Shown here: positions 41,375-49,215 of the stretch, piece by piece
How positions within the stretch are numbered: the stretch's first letter is position 1
Layout: each line of letters starts with the position of its first letter
From: Bacillota bacterium
Lineage (GTDB): Bacteria; Bacillota; Clostridia; Peptostreptococcales; Anaerovoracaceae
Length of the DNA: 64,000 nucleotides
Direction of reading: 5' to 3'
NCBI GenBank assembly: GCA_017626845.1
Contig: JAGAHX010000040.1
Span: forward strand, 1 to 64,000
Made by a program: the position numbers and the translations under genes
The notes under the pieces: generated by a model
What the model was told of the DNA's origin: nothing
Seen by the model: the letters and a program-made list of their open reading frames with translations, nothing else
The model's database searches: none

Positions 41375-42511
41375 ATGGAAAAGTGGATGAACCGGCCTGC
41401 GTGGGTCGAGATCGATCTCAGAAAGTTCGACAGCAACGTAAAACTCATCAAGTCCAGGATCGCGCCAGGCGCGCAGATGCTGGCGGTGGTCAAAGCGGAC
41501 TGCTACGGCCACAACATGCGGGAATGCTACAAAGTCCTGAAGGAGAATGATATCCACAATTTCGGCATCGCATCTATCTCCGAGGGCATCGAGCTGCGCA
41601 GCTACGGCGATCCCACGGACCGCGTGGTGCTGTTCGCGCTGGTGCCGCCCCTCTTCGTCGAGGCCGTCTGCGACTACAACATCGTGACCCTCGTCCAGAA
41701 CCTGGAGTACGCGAAGGCGCTGTCGGACGAAGCCGTTAAACGGGGCATCACCATGGAAGTGATGGGCTGCATCGATACCGGCATGGGCCGCATCGGCTAC
41801 CAGTGGGACGATCCCGCCGTGGTCGACGAACTGGCGGAAGCCGCCAGCTATCCCGGCCTTAAGATGATCGGCATCTTCTCTCATCTGTCCTGTGAGGACT
41901 TCGAGGATAAATACTGGAGCGACCTGCAGCATGCGCGCTTCGAAAAGGTCCGCAAGGGTCTGGAGGAAAGAGGCGTGGACATGTCCCTGTCCTCTCTGGC
42001 GAATTCTCCGGCCACGTCCCACCGGCCCCAGCTGCATTACGGCCTGGTCCGTCCCGGCGGATCCCTGTTCGGCCGCTACCAGAACTGCTGTGTGGAACTG
42101 CCCGGCATCCAGCCCGTCATGTCCATCAAGGCGAATATCGTGCAGCTGAAGGACGTTCCCGACAACTTCTCCATCAGCTACGAGAGAAGCGGCCGCACCG
42201 GCCGTCCCTCCAAGATCGCGACGCTGGGCCTGGGCTTTGCCGACGGACTCGTCCGCTACTGGGGCGCCGGCCGCGGCAAGGTGATCGTCAACGGTTGTTT
42301 CGCTCCCACCATCGGCAACATGTGCATGGATCAGTTCATGATCGACGTTACGGACGTGCCGGACGTAAAGCTGGGGGATGAATGCATCCTGGTGGGTTCC
42401 GACGGCAAACTCGAGATCCGCATCGAAGAGATGGGAAGCGTCTGCAGCACCCTGGGCAATGAGATCACCTGCGCTATGCCGATCCGCCTTCCCTATAAAT
42501 TCATTAAGTAG
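41375..42511 (+). CDS. Alanine racemase-like protein lacking the catalytic Tyr, paralogue 2
   Basis: 378 residues aligned end to end with paralogue 1. PLP lysine K40 (LAVVKADCYGHN) is kept, but the position of the catalytic C-terminal tyrosine is F288 in LGLGFADGLVRYW (codon TTT), against Y289 (TAC) in paralogue 1. In Geobacillus Alr the matching Tyr265 is the general base for one enantiomer, and Phe there cripples racemisation. This copy may have a changed substrate, side-reaction activity or a regulatory role. Ribosome site AAAGGAG; CLC gene follows after 6 nt. Confidence 0.85.
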   Translation: MEKWMNRPAWVEIDLRKFDSNVKLIKSRIAPGAQMLAVVKADCYGHNMRECYKVLKENDIHNFGIASISEGIELRSYGDPTDRVVLFALVPPLFVEAVCDYNIVTLVQNLEYAKALSDEAVKRGITMEVMGCIDTGMGRIGYQWDDPAVVDELAEAASYPGLKMIGIFSHLSCEDFEDKYWSDLQHARFEKVRKGLEERGVDMSLSSLANSPATSHRPQLHYGLVRPGGSLFGRYQNCCVELPGIQPVMSIKANIVQLKDVPDNFSISYERSGRTGRPSKIATLGLGFADGLVRYWGAGRGKVIVNGCFAPTIGNMCMDQFMIDVTDVPDVKLGDECILVGSDGKLEIRIEEMGSVCSTLGNEITCAMPIRLPYKFIK

Positions 42512-42517
42512 GTACGA

Positions 42518-43789
42518 ATGAAACCGATACACAAAAGGCTCCGCATCGATCCGGGTCTGCGGGTCGACAGCGAGCTGCGAGACAAGTTATCTTACCGGTC
42601 CGTAGACGTGCTGCAATGGTGCGTCTACGCTGTTGTTATAGGCATCATCTGCGGCACGATCGCCACGGCTTTCGGCATGGTGATCGACGCGGCGACGGAA
42701 GCCCGCAAGCAATACGACTGGTTCGTGTGGCTGATGCCGCTGGCGGGCGTCGCCATCGTGGCGATGTATCATGCAGCAGGCATTACGAAGCCCATGGGCA
42801 CCAACCGGGTGCTGCTGGCGGTCAAGGAAGAGGAGGGCGTGGCCATCCGCATGGCGCCCCTCATCTATGTGGCCTCCATGCTCACCCACCTTACCGGCGG
42901 ATCCTCCGGCAGAGAGGGTGCGGCCCTGCAGATCGGCGGCTCCATCGCCAACTTCATTGGCCGGCAGTTCAAGCTCAGCCATCTGGATCTGCGCACCATT
43001 ACCATGTGCGGCATGGCGGCGGGCTTTTCCGGCCTGTTCGGCACGCCGCTGGCGGCGGGCATCTTCGCCATGGAGGTGGCGGAAGGGTCGCTGCACTATG
43101 CGGTGCTGTTCCCCTGTCTGCTGTCGTCCATCGTTGCCCGGGTCACGGCGGAGACCTTCGGCATGCCGGCGACGGCCTTTACGGTTACGGGCTATCCGGC
43201 GCTGACCCTGCGCACCACCGCGGCAGCTCTGGTGTTCGGCGTGCTGTGCGCGCTGCTCTCCATCCTGTTCGTGGAGACGCTGCACTGCGTCGACTGGACC
43301 TACGCCCACTACTTTAAGAATCCCTACGTGCGCATTATCGCAGCGGGCCTGATCGTCGCGGCGGCCACGACGCTGCTGGGCACCCGGGACTACAACGGGG
43401 CCGGCACCGAGGTGATTGCGAGAGCCCTGCAGGGCGAAGCGGAGCCGCTGGCGTTCCTGCTGAAGATCCTGTTTACCGCGCTCACGCTGGAGGCGGGCTT
43501 TAAGGGCGGCGAGATCGTGCCCACGTTCTTCATCGGCGCCACGTTCGGCTGCGTGGCGGCGCCTCTTCTGGGGCTTGACCCCAGCTTCGCTGCAGCCCTC
43601 GGCATGACCGGGCTGTTCTGCGGGGTCACGAACTGCCCCGTGGCCAGCATCCTGCTGTCCTTTGAGTTGTTCGGCGGCGACAGTCTCGTGCTGTTCGCCC
43701 TCTGCTGCAGCGTGTCGTATATGCTGTCCGGCCATTACAGTCTGTACACGGTGCAGCGTCTGGAGCAGGATAAGTTCCACCTTGAATAG
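42518..43789 (+). CDS. CLC-family anion channel/antiporter
   Basis: 423 residues, about ten to twelve membrane segments. The second CLC selectivity motif GGSSGREGAALQ keeps the gating glutamate (E133). The first motif, normally GSGIP, is replaced by MGTNRV (94-98), so the central chloride-coordinating serine is missing. Such substitutions occur in the fluoride-exporting CLC-F clade and its relatives; the segment RMAPLIYVASMLTHL also fits that side of the family. Ion specificity is therefore open. It follows racemase paralogue 2 by 6 nt and is probably cotranscribed. Confidence 0.83.
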   Translation: MKPIHKRLRIDPGLRVDSELRDKLSYRSVDVLQWCVYAVVIGIICGTIATAFGMVIDAATEARKQYDWFVWLMPLAGVAIVAMYHAAGITKPMGTNRVLLAVKEEEGVAIRMAPLIYVASMLTHLTGGSSGREGAALQIGGSIANFIGRQFKLSHLDLRTITMCGMAAGFSGLFGTPLAAGIFAMEVAEGSLHYAVLFPCLLSSIVARVTAETFGMPATAFTVTGYPALTLRTTAAALVFGVLCALLSILFVETLHCVDWTYAHYFKNPYVRIIAAGLIVAAATTLLGTRDYNGAGTEVIARALQGEAEPLAFLLKILFTALTLEAGFKGGEIVPTFFIGATFGCVAAPLLGLDPSFAAALGMTGLFCGVTNCPVASILLSFELFGGDSLVLFALCCSVSYMLSGHYSLYTVQRLEQDKFHLE

Positions 43790-43802
43790 ACCCTTTGGTT
43801 TA

Positions 43803-43811
43803 TGATAAAAT
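43803..43811 (+). promoter_or_regulatory. Extended -10 promoter abutting tadA
   Basis: TG (43803-43804), A, TAAAAT (43806-43811). Transcription would begin at about 43818, the first base of the tadA ATG, and no ribosome site is visible: a candidate leaderless mRNA. Confidence 0.5.
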
Positions 43812-43817
43812 AACAAA

Positions 43818-44297
43818 ATGGAAACTCACGAAGAGTACATGCGCATAGCCATCGAGGAGGCGAAGATCGCGGCATCCCTGGGGGAATCTCCCATCGGAGC
43901 CGTCGTCGTGCAGAACGGAAAAGTCGTTGGACGGGGTCACAATACCACGGAGACGGCGAAAGACCCCACCTGCCACGCGGAGATGAACGCCATCCGCGAT
44001 GCGGCCCGGAATCTAGGGGGCTGGCGCCTGCCGCGCTGCAGCATGTACGTCACCCTGGAGCCCTGCAGCATGTGCGCCGGCGCCATCGTGCTGGCCCGCA
44101 TCGAGCAGCTCTACATCGGCACCCCGGACCCGAAATCCGGTGCCTGCGGGTCCCTTCGCAACATCGTATCTGACGAAAGACTCAACCACCGGGTGGAAGT
44201 CCACACGGGGGTCTTACAGGAAGAATGCAGCGGCCTTTTAAAGGACTTCTTCAAACAGCTGCGCAAGAAAAAGAACAAAACCCCGGAGGAACAATAA
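43818..44297 (+). CDS. tadA: tRNA adenosine(34) deaminase
   Basis: 159 residues of the cytidine-deaminase fold. Zinc ligands and catalytic glutamate in CHAEMNAI and EPCSMCAGAI; also GVLQEECSGLLKDFF, the C-terminal TadA signature. It converts A34 to inosine in tRNA-Arg(ACG). Start is the only good ATG and has no ribosome site; see the promoter at 43803. The next gene begins after 2 nt with GGAGGA inside the end of tadA. Confidence 0.95.
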   Translation: METHEEYMRIAIEEAKIAASLGESPIGAVVVQNGKVVGRGHNTTETAKDPTCHAEMNAIRDAARNLGGWRLPRCSMYVTLEPCSMCAGAIVLARIEQLYIGTPDPKSGACGSLRNIVSDERLNHRVEVHTGVLQEECSGLLKDFFKQLRKKKNKTPEEQ

Positions 44298-44299
44298 GT

Positions 44300-45211
44300 A
44301 TGAGAAAAAGATTCCCTGCCCTGCTGATGGCAGCCGTCATCGTCCTTGCGTCCGCAAGTCTGGCATTCGCATCGGGCCTGGAGATCGTGGATATCTCGCC
44401 GGCCGACGGCAGCAAGGGCTATCAGCCCGCCAACATGGCCGTTAAGATCCGCTTTTCTGAAGACATGATGGACGAATCGGCCATCGCCGCCAACGCGGGC
44501 AAGTTTACCATCACCGACGCGGAAGGCACCGAGCAGCCCTACGACATCGTCTACAACGCGGACAAGTATCCCGACGAACTGTGGCTGGTGCTTCAGGGCG
44601 ACCTGGCGGCGGATTCCGAATACACCGTTACGATCGAACCCGGTGTCGTCAGCAGCTCCGGCAGCACGCTGGCCGAGGGTATGACCACCACGTTCTTCAC
44701 CAGAAACACCCGCACCGACGGCCTCATCTCCATGGGCCTGATGATCGTGCTGATGGTGGCCATGTTCGGCATGACCGCAAGAGCCGCCAGAAAGCAGCAG
44801 GAAGAGGAAGATCCCAGAGCGGCGGAGAAGGCGATCGAGGACAGCCTCAATCCCTATAAGATCGCGAAGCAGAAGGGCATCTCCGTAGAGGAAGCCCAGA
44901 CGATCGTCGCCAAGGAAAAGGAAAAGCTGGAGAAGAAGAAGGCCAAGGCCGAAGCGGACCGCATCAAGCGCGAAGAGATGAAGGCCGAGCAGCGCAAGAA
45001 GATGGAAGAAGAACTGGAGTTCTTCGGCACCGACGACTCCGAGCTGAAGAAGGAGCTCCGGGAAGAGGGCATCTATCTCGTCAAGGCGCCCAGATCCATT
45101 AAGAGCGCAGGCGGACGCATTCCCAGAAAGGTGCGTCTGCACAACGAGGCCAAGCGCAAAAAGGATGCGGAAAAGCTGAAGAGAGCGCAGCGCAACAAGA
45201 AAAAGAAGTAG
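44300..45211 (+). CDS. Ig-like surface/membrane protein with basic coiled-coil tail
   Basis: 303 residues. Signal sequence 1-25 (ends LAFASG), one bacterial Ig-like domain of the SbsA/Big_5 type (about 26-132, ISPADGSKGYQPANMAVKIRFSEDMMD), a membrane helix at about 138-157 and a long charged, Lys/Glu-rich cytoplasmic tail with coiled-coil character. The tail contains GISVEEAQTIVAKEKEK and ends KRAQRNKKKK. The outside Ig domain and inside basic tail suggest a wall-to-cytoplasm connector; function unknown. Starts 2 nt after tadA, GGAGGA at 44285-44290. Confidence 0.7.
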   Translation: MRKRFPALLMAAVIVLASASLAFASGLEIVDISPADGSKGYQPANMAVKIRFSEDMMDESAIAANAGKFTITDAEGTEQPYDIVYNADKYPDELWLVLQGDLAADSEYTVTIEPGVVSSSGSTLAEGMTTTFFTRNTRTDGLISMGLMIVLMVAMFGMTARAARKQQEEEDPRAAEKAIEDSLNPYKIAKQKGISVEEAQTIVAKEKEKLEKKKAKAEADRIKREEMKAEQRKKMEEELEFFGTDDSELKKELREEGIYLVKAPRSIKSAGGRIPRKVRLHNEAKRKKDAEKLKRAQRNKKKK

Positions 45212-45218
45212 CAAAAAC

Positions 45219-45242
45219 CGGGCCGGCGTTCAGGCCGGCCCG
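45219..45242 (+). terminator. GC-rich hairpin after the Ig-like gene
   Basis: Nine-bp stem 45219-45227 with 45234-45242 (CGGGCCGGC), GTTCAG loop. Only CAGTTTGCC follows, so termination may be weak and the tRNA just downstream may be read through. Confidence 0.55.
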
Positions 45243-45248
45243 CAGTTT

Positions 45249-45323
45249 GCCCTCATAGTTAAATGGATATAACGGAGGTTTCCTAAACCTTTGTTCGTGG
45301 TTCGATTCCGCGTGGGGGTGCCA
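45249..45323 (+). tRNA. tRNA-Arg, anticodon CCT
   Basis: 75 nt with CCA encoded (45321-45323). Acceptor 45249-45255 pairs with 45313-45319; D-arm GTT...AAC 45258-45273; anticodon stem 45275-45279/45287-45291 with loop TTCCTAA, giving anticodon CCT (reads AGG); T-arm 45296-45312 with loop TTCGATT. Discriminator is G. All stems close with only G-U irregularities. Confidence 0.95.
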
Positions 45324-45328
45324 GTTAG

Positions 45329-45359
45329 GGATGATCCTGAGAAGGGTCATCCTTTTTTT
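45329..45359 (+). terminator. Intrinsic terminator after tRNA-Arg
   Basis: Stem 45329-45337 with 45344-45352 (9 bp, one G-U), TGAGAA loop and a run of seven T. Confidence 0.92.
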
Positions 45360-45378
45360 ATGTTTTTGTTTTCTATTT

Positions 45379-45503
45379 CGCCTCGGGGTCCTGTCACCTA
45401 ACTGCTTCGCGACCCCTCTGCCTTCGGCATCTCCCCTGGCAGGGGAGTTACCTACATCTTCGCTCATTCGCTCGATGAGCTTCTTTGGGTGCCACCCCTC
45501 GGC
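45379..45503. repeat. MITE-like intergenic element
   Basis: The ends CGCCTCGGGGT... and ...ACCCCTCGGCG are imperfect inverted repeats. Inside, CTCCCCTGGCAGGGGAG is a strong hairpin (about 45431-45447). No ORF. It accounts for most of the long gap between the tRNA and the DUF3793 gene; the rest (45504-45679) is promoter, operator and leader. Confidence 0.5.
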
Positions 45504-45532
45504 GTAAGGTTTAACAATTTTTTTTAAAAGCC

Positions 45533-45561
45533 TTGACAAGATGTTGGAGATAGTGTTTAAT
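45533..45561 (+). promoter_or_regulatory. Promoter of the DUF3793-flavodoxin unit
   Basis: TTGACA (45533-45538), 17 bp, TTTAAT (45556-45561). Start expected near 45568, at the edge of the first operator and about 110 nt ahead of the first gene. Confidence 0.75.
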
Positions 45562-45570
45562 GAAAGAGAA

Positions 45571-45620
45571 GTTAGCAATGGCTAACTAATTATTTGGGGA
45601 AATGGTTAGTTACCGCTAAC
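45571..45620 (+). promoter_or_regulatory. Two GTTAGC-type inverted repeats, likely metal-regulator operators
   Basis: GTTAGC-AATG-GCTAAC (45571-45586) and GTTAG-TTACCG-CTAAC (45605-45620), centres 34 bp apart, just downstream of the promoter. The words resemble DtxR/IdeR-family boxes (TTAGGTTAGCCTAA type). Because the second gene is flavodoxin, iron repression is the likely logic; the regulator itself is not in the window. Confidence 0.6.
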
Positions 45621-45679
45621 TCAAGAAACGTTTCGCTCAGATCGGGTTTTTTATTCTCCTTATTCCCGAAAAGAACGCT

Positions 45680-46240
45680 ATGTCCGAAGAAACATTGGTA
45701 GCACATTGCTCGCCGGTACTGGCGGGACTGAAAACTGCAAACATGTTCAACGTGGAATGCAGCGACGCGCAAAGCCTTTGCCTCCAGCTGAGAGAACTCA
45801 ATCTCCGGCTGGGGCCCAAGGGCGTCCGCATCCTTCCGCTTCGGTTTTCCGGCAGCAAGGCGCTGCTGTACCTGTACCGGCCCAGCCGGCTGCAGAAGGA
45901 TCTACAGGACGAAACTGCGGCGGAGATCCTGGAACGCTGCGGTTATTCGCAGGAAGATAAGGGCGGATGTCTGGGTCACCTGTTCCGGCGCCTGCGCAGC
46001 AGCGATACGTTTCCTCACGAGATCGGATTGTTTTTAGGCTATCCGCCCGAAGACGTGAAGGGCTTTATCGAAGAAGGCCCCCGGTGCGCGAAATGCACCG
46101 GCTACTGGCAGGTCTACGGAGACGAGGAAAAGGCCTTAAAGACATTTGAACGATACAGAAAGTGCACGGACGTGTACTGCACACAGGTCTCCTGCGGAAA
46201 GAGCCTGGAGCGGCTCACCGTAAGAGAAAAGAACCATTAA
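45680..46240 (+). CDS. DUF3793 family protein
   Basis: 186 residues. Contains HEIGLFLGYPPEDVKGFIE and CAKCTGYWQVYGDEEKA, which I recognise as DUF3793, a clostridial family often placed beside flavodoxin or Feo iron genes. Cysteines at several positions (RCAKC, C..VYC..VSC) could hold metal. Biochemical role unknown; iron handling is inferred from context and the operators upstream. No ribosome site of the usual kind precedes ATG 45680. Confidence 0.75.
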   Translation: MSEETLVAHCSPVLAGLKTANMFNVECSDAQSLCLQLRELNLRLGPKGVRILPLRFSGSKALLYLYRPSRLQKDLQDETAAEILERCGYSQEDKGGCLGHLFRRLRSSDTFPHEIGLFLGYPPEDVKGFIEEGPRCAKCTGYWQVYGDEEKALKTFERYRKCTDVYCTQVSCGKSLERLTVREKNH

Positions 46241-46261
46241 GACAAGAAAGGCTGGTAACAC

Positions 46262-46684
46262 ATGAGCAAGATCGCAGTTGTTTATTGGAGCGGCACCGGG
46301 AACACCGAGGCGATGGCGAACGCTGTCTATGAAGGAGCAAAGAGCAAGGATCCCGAAGCGAAACTGTTTACGGCAGCGGAATTCAGCGCCGATCAGATGG
46401 ACGCATTCGATGTTGTTCTGTTCGGATGCCCCGCCATGGGCGCGGAAGAACTGGAAGACGGGGAGTTCGCTCCGATGTACGAGGCCTGCAAAGCGAAGTT
46501 TGCGGGTAAGAAGATCGGTCTGTTCGGCTCCTACGGCTGGGGCGACGGCGAATGGATGAGAAACTGGGATGCCGACTGCAAGGCGGCCGGTGCGGAAATG
46601 CCCGCCGATTTCGTCATCTGCAACGATGCACCGGACGCAGACGCCGTGGAAGCCTGCAAAGCACTGGGCGCTGCCCTGGCATAA
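46262..46684 (+). CDS. Flavodoxin
   Basis: 140 residues, short-chain type. FMN phosphate loop WSGTGNTEAMA near the N-terminus, then FGCPAMGAEELED and GLFGSYGWGDGEWM for the isoalloxazine loops. It replaces ferredoxin as electron carrier when iron is scarce. It lies 21 nt after the DUF3793 gene with AAGAAAGG, and the pair shares the putative iron operators at 45571-45620. Confidence 0.95.
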   Translation: MSKIAVVYWSGTGNTEAMANAVYEGAKSKDPEAKLFTAAEFSADQMDAFDVVLFGCPAMGAEELEDGEFAPMYEACKAKFAGKKIGLFGSYGWGDGEWMRNWDADCKAAGAEMPADFVICNDAPDADAVEACKALGAALA

Positions 46685-46742
46685 CCATTCTTTGAACAGC
46701 CTGCCTCCGAGGGCTAACCATACTAAAAATATCAGTTAAACC

Positions 46743-46782
46743 AAGCAAAAAGACCGGACGAATGTCCGGCCTTTTGCTTTTC
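46743..46782. terminator. Bidirectional terminator, flavodoxin/Lrp
   Basis: Long stem 46743-46759 with 46764-46779 around GAAT, rich in A on the left and T on the right, between convergent genes. Serves both strands. Confidence 0.88.
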
Positions 46783-46790
46783 GGGTATGT

Positions 46791-47255
46791 TTACAGTTTC
46801 GTCGCGATGGGGGCCACGCTGTGCTTGTTCTTCAGCGTGGACAGGATGACGTTTGTCTGGGTGTGCTTAATGCTTTCGACGCTCTTGATCTTGTTCATCA
46901 GCTGCTCTAAGGTCGCGGTGTTCTTCGTCGTGATCTTCAGAACGTAATCGTATTCGCCGGTGATGTAGTGGCACTCCAGGATCTCGTCGAGAGAGTGGAC
47001 GAGTTTGTCGAATTCCTCGGTCTTGGAGGGATCTTCCATGGAGATCATCATGATGACGGAGAGATCCTTTTCCATTGCCGCCGAATTCAGGACGGTGGTG
47101 TACTGCTCAATGATGTTGCTGTTCTCCAGTTTCTTGAGTCGTTCACTGACGGCGGAAAGAGAGAGATTGACCTGCTTGGAGAGTTCGGAGATGGATACGC
47201 GCGCATTCTCCTGCAGAACTTCCAGGATCTTAACATCTATTGTGTCCAATGCCAT
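46791..47255 (-). CDS. Lrp/AsnC-family regulator
   Basis: 154 residues from the ATG at 47255 (GGAGG upstream). N-terminal helix-turn-helix (LDTIDVKILEVLQENARVSISELSKQVNLS) and C-terminal RAM domain (ECHYITGEYDYVLKITTKN) that binds amino acids. Lrp proteins sense amino acid supply, apt for an amino-acid fermenter. It is divergent from glnS with 204 nt between, which holds the glnS promoter and probably its own. Confidence 0.93.
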   Translation of the reverse strand: MALDTIDVKILEVLQENARVSISELSKQVNLSLSAVSERLKKLENSNIIEQYTTVLNSAAMEKDLSVIMMISMEDPSKTEEFDKLVHSLDEILECHYITGEYDYVLKITTKNTATLEQLMNKIKSVESIKHTQTNVILSTLKNKHSVAPIATKL

Positions 47256-47388
47256 ATTTGCCTCCTTTTCTTTTGCGGATAACGTTAATATACCAAAATA
47301 ATTAAGAAGATGCAACAGTTTTGCCGAAAAGAATTATCGCTTTCTACGCGCTCTTCGGGTCATGCAAAAGGCCCTTGAAACATTTCTT

Positions 47389-47417
47389 TTGCATCTTGTG
47401 ATGCTTTCCTATATAAT
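47389..47417 (+). promoter_or_regulatory. Promoter of glnS
   Basis: TTGCAT (47389-47394), 17 bp, TATAAT (47412-47417). Leader of about 36 nt, ribosome site AGGAGG (47449-47454). No T-box features are seen. Confidence 0.75.
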
Positions 47418-47459
47418 TAACTCTGTATTTATGTAATTTCAACTATTTAGGAGGAAACA

Positions 47460-49136
47460 ATGGCTGAGGATCTTATCAAGAAGGCTGACGGTACCAATTT
47501 CGGCACTACCATGGCCGGTAACTTCATCCACGACATTATCGATGAAGACATCAAAAATCAGAAGTACCACAGAGAGATTCGTACCAGATTCCCGCCAGAG
47601 CCCAACGGATACCTGCACATCGGACACTGCAAGTCCATCTGTCTGAATGCCGGCACTGCGCTCAAGTACGGCGGCGTCTTCAATCTGCGTTACGACGACA
47701 CGAACCCCATCACCGAAGATGAGGAATTCGTAGGCAACATCGAAAAGGACGTGCAGTGGCTGGGCTTCCAGTGGGACAACCTCCTCTTTGCTTCCGACTA
47801 TTTCGATAAGATGTACGAATGCGCCGAAAAGCTCATTCGTGACGGAAATGCTTACATCAGCGCCGAGACGGCGGACGAGATCAAGGCGGGCAGAGGCACC
47901 CTCACCCAGCCGGGCACCAACAGCCCCTACCGGGACCGCCCCTGGGAAGAATCCCTGCAGATCTTCCACGACATGAGAGACGGCAAGTACGCGGACGGCG
48001 AAGTCTGCCTGCGCGCCAAGATCGATATGGCGTCCCCCAACATCAACATGCGTGACCCCGTCATCTACCGCGTGCTGCACGCATCCCACCACAACACCGG
48101 CGACAAGTGGTGCGTCTATCCCATGTACGACTACGCGCACCCCATCGAAGATGCGATCGAAGGCATCACCCACTCCATCTGCACCCTGGAATTCGAGGAT
48201 CACAGACCTCTGTACAACTGGGTCCTGGAGAAGCTGGAATGGCCCGAACCGCCCCAGCAGATCGAATTCGCCAAGCTGGGTCTGACCAACACCATCATGT
48301 CCAAGCGCAACATTAAGCGCCTGGTCAACGAAGGCATCATCGAGAGCTGGGACGACCCCAGACTCTGCACCATCGCCGGCATGCGCAGAAGAGGCTACAC
48401 CCCCGAAGCGCTGCGCGCGTTCTGCGAATCCGTAGGCGTTGCCAAGGCTGAGAACAAGGTCGACTACGACCAGCTCGAATACTTCGTCCGCGAAGACCTG
48501 AAGAATAAGGTCGAGAACCGCATGGTCGTTCTGGATCCGCTCAAGGTGGTCATCGACAACTATCCCGAAGGCAAGAGCGAGATGTGCACCCTGGAGAATT
48601 CTGCTGACCCTGAGAAGGGCACCCGCGAAGTTTCCTTCTCCAGAGAACTGTGGATCGAAAAGGAAGACTTCATGGAAGTTCCTGCGAAGAAGTACTTCCG
48701 CATGTTCCCGGGCAACGAAGTCCGTCTGAAGGGCGCTTACTTCGTCACCTGCACCGACGTCGTAAAGGATGCGGAAGGCAACGTGGTCGAGATCCACTGC
48801 ACCTACGATCCGGATACCAAGTCCGGCACCCCCGGCGCAGATTCCCGCAAGGTAAAGGGCACCATCCACTGGGTGGACGCCGCGACCTGCGTCGACATCC
48901 CCGTCCGCAACTACACCTACCTGGCGCTGCCCGACGAGACCGGCTACAACCACTTCGACCCGAACAGCAGACAGGACAAGGCTGCCAAGGCTGAGCCGTC
49001 CCTCAAGGACGCCAAGGCCGGTGACCGCTTCCAGTTCTTCCGCAACGGCTACTACATTACCGACACCGTCCTCTCCAAGGAAGGTGAACCGGTGTTCAAC
49101 CAGACTGTCGGCCTGAAGAGCTCCTACAAGAAGTAA
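47460..49136 (+). CDS. glnS: Glutaminyl-tRNA synthetase
   Basis: 558 residues, full length. Class I motifs: [13 protein letters not shown] (HIGH at 53-56) and IMSKRNIK (KMSKS equivalent), and the GlnRS-specific RFDDTNP-like LRYDDTNP. The C-terminal beta-barrels bind the anticodon. It charges tRNA-Gln directly; most Gram-positives instead use GluRS plus GatCAB, so this gene marks a lineage that acquired GlnRS. AGA arginines and a strong ribosome site indicate high expression. Confidence 0.97.
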   Translation: MAEDLIKKADGTNFGTTMAGNFIHDIIDEDIKNQKYHREIRTRFPPEPNGYLHIGHCKSICLNAGTALKYGGVFNLRYDDTNPITEDEEFVGNIEKDVQWLGFQWDNLLFASDYFDKMYECAEKLIRDGNAYISAETADEIKAGRGTLTQPGTNSPYRDRPWEESLQIFHDMRDGKYADGEVCLRAKIDMASPNINMRDPVIYRVLHASHHNTGDKWCVYPMYDYAHPIEDAIEGITHSICTLEFEDHRPLYNWVLEKLEWPEPPQQIEFAKLGLTNTIMSKRNIKRLVNEGIIESWDDPRLCTIAGMRRRGYTPEALRAFCESVGVAKAENKVDYDQLEYFVREDLKNKVENRMVVLDPLKVVIDNYPEGKSEMCTLENSADPEKGTREVSFSRELWIEKEDFMEVPAKKYFRMFPGNEVRLKGAYFVTCTDVVKDAEGNVVEIHCTYDPDTKSGTPGADSRKVKGTIHWVDAATCVDIPVRNYTYLALPDETGYNHFDPNSRQDKAAKAEPSLKDAKAGDRFQFFRNGYYITDTVLSKEGEPVFNQTVGLKSSYKK

Positions 49137-49150
49137 AAGCGAAATATCGC

Positions 49151-49180
49151 AAAGACCCGCCATCCGGCGGGTCTTTTATT
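49151..49180 (+). terminator. Intrinsic terminator after glnS
   Basis: Stem 49151-49161 with 49166-49176 (11 bp), ATCC loop, then TATT. The right arm ends in TCTTT. Confidence 0.88.
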
Positions 49181-49198
49181 GTGGGTCAACCCTGTTTA

Positions 49199-49207
49199 TG
49201 CTAAAAT
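49199..49207 (+). promoter_or_regulatory. Extended -10 promoter abutting truA
   Basis: TG (49199-49200), C, TAAAAT (49202-49207), 8 nt before ATG 49216; start near 49214. No ribosome site: near-leaderless. The flanking word TTTATGNTAAAATAAC is shared with the tadA promoter. Confidence 0.5.
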
Positions 49208-49215
49208 AACTGTGT

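Noticed and set aside
45249-45323. tRNA-Arg as an integration site for a mobile island
   Set aside because: No integrase, excisionase or repeated tRNA 3' end was found nearby; neighbours are ordinary chromosomal genes.
47316-47459. T-box riboswitch before glnS
   Set aside because: No conserved T-box word or leader terminator; an ordinary promoter and short leader explain the region.
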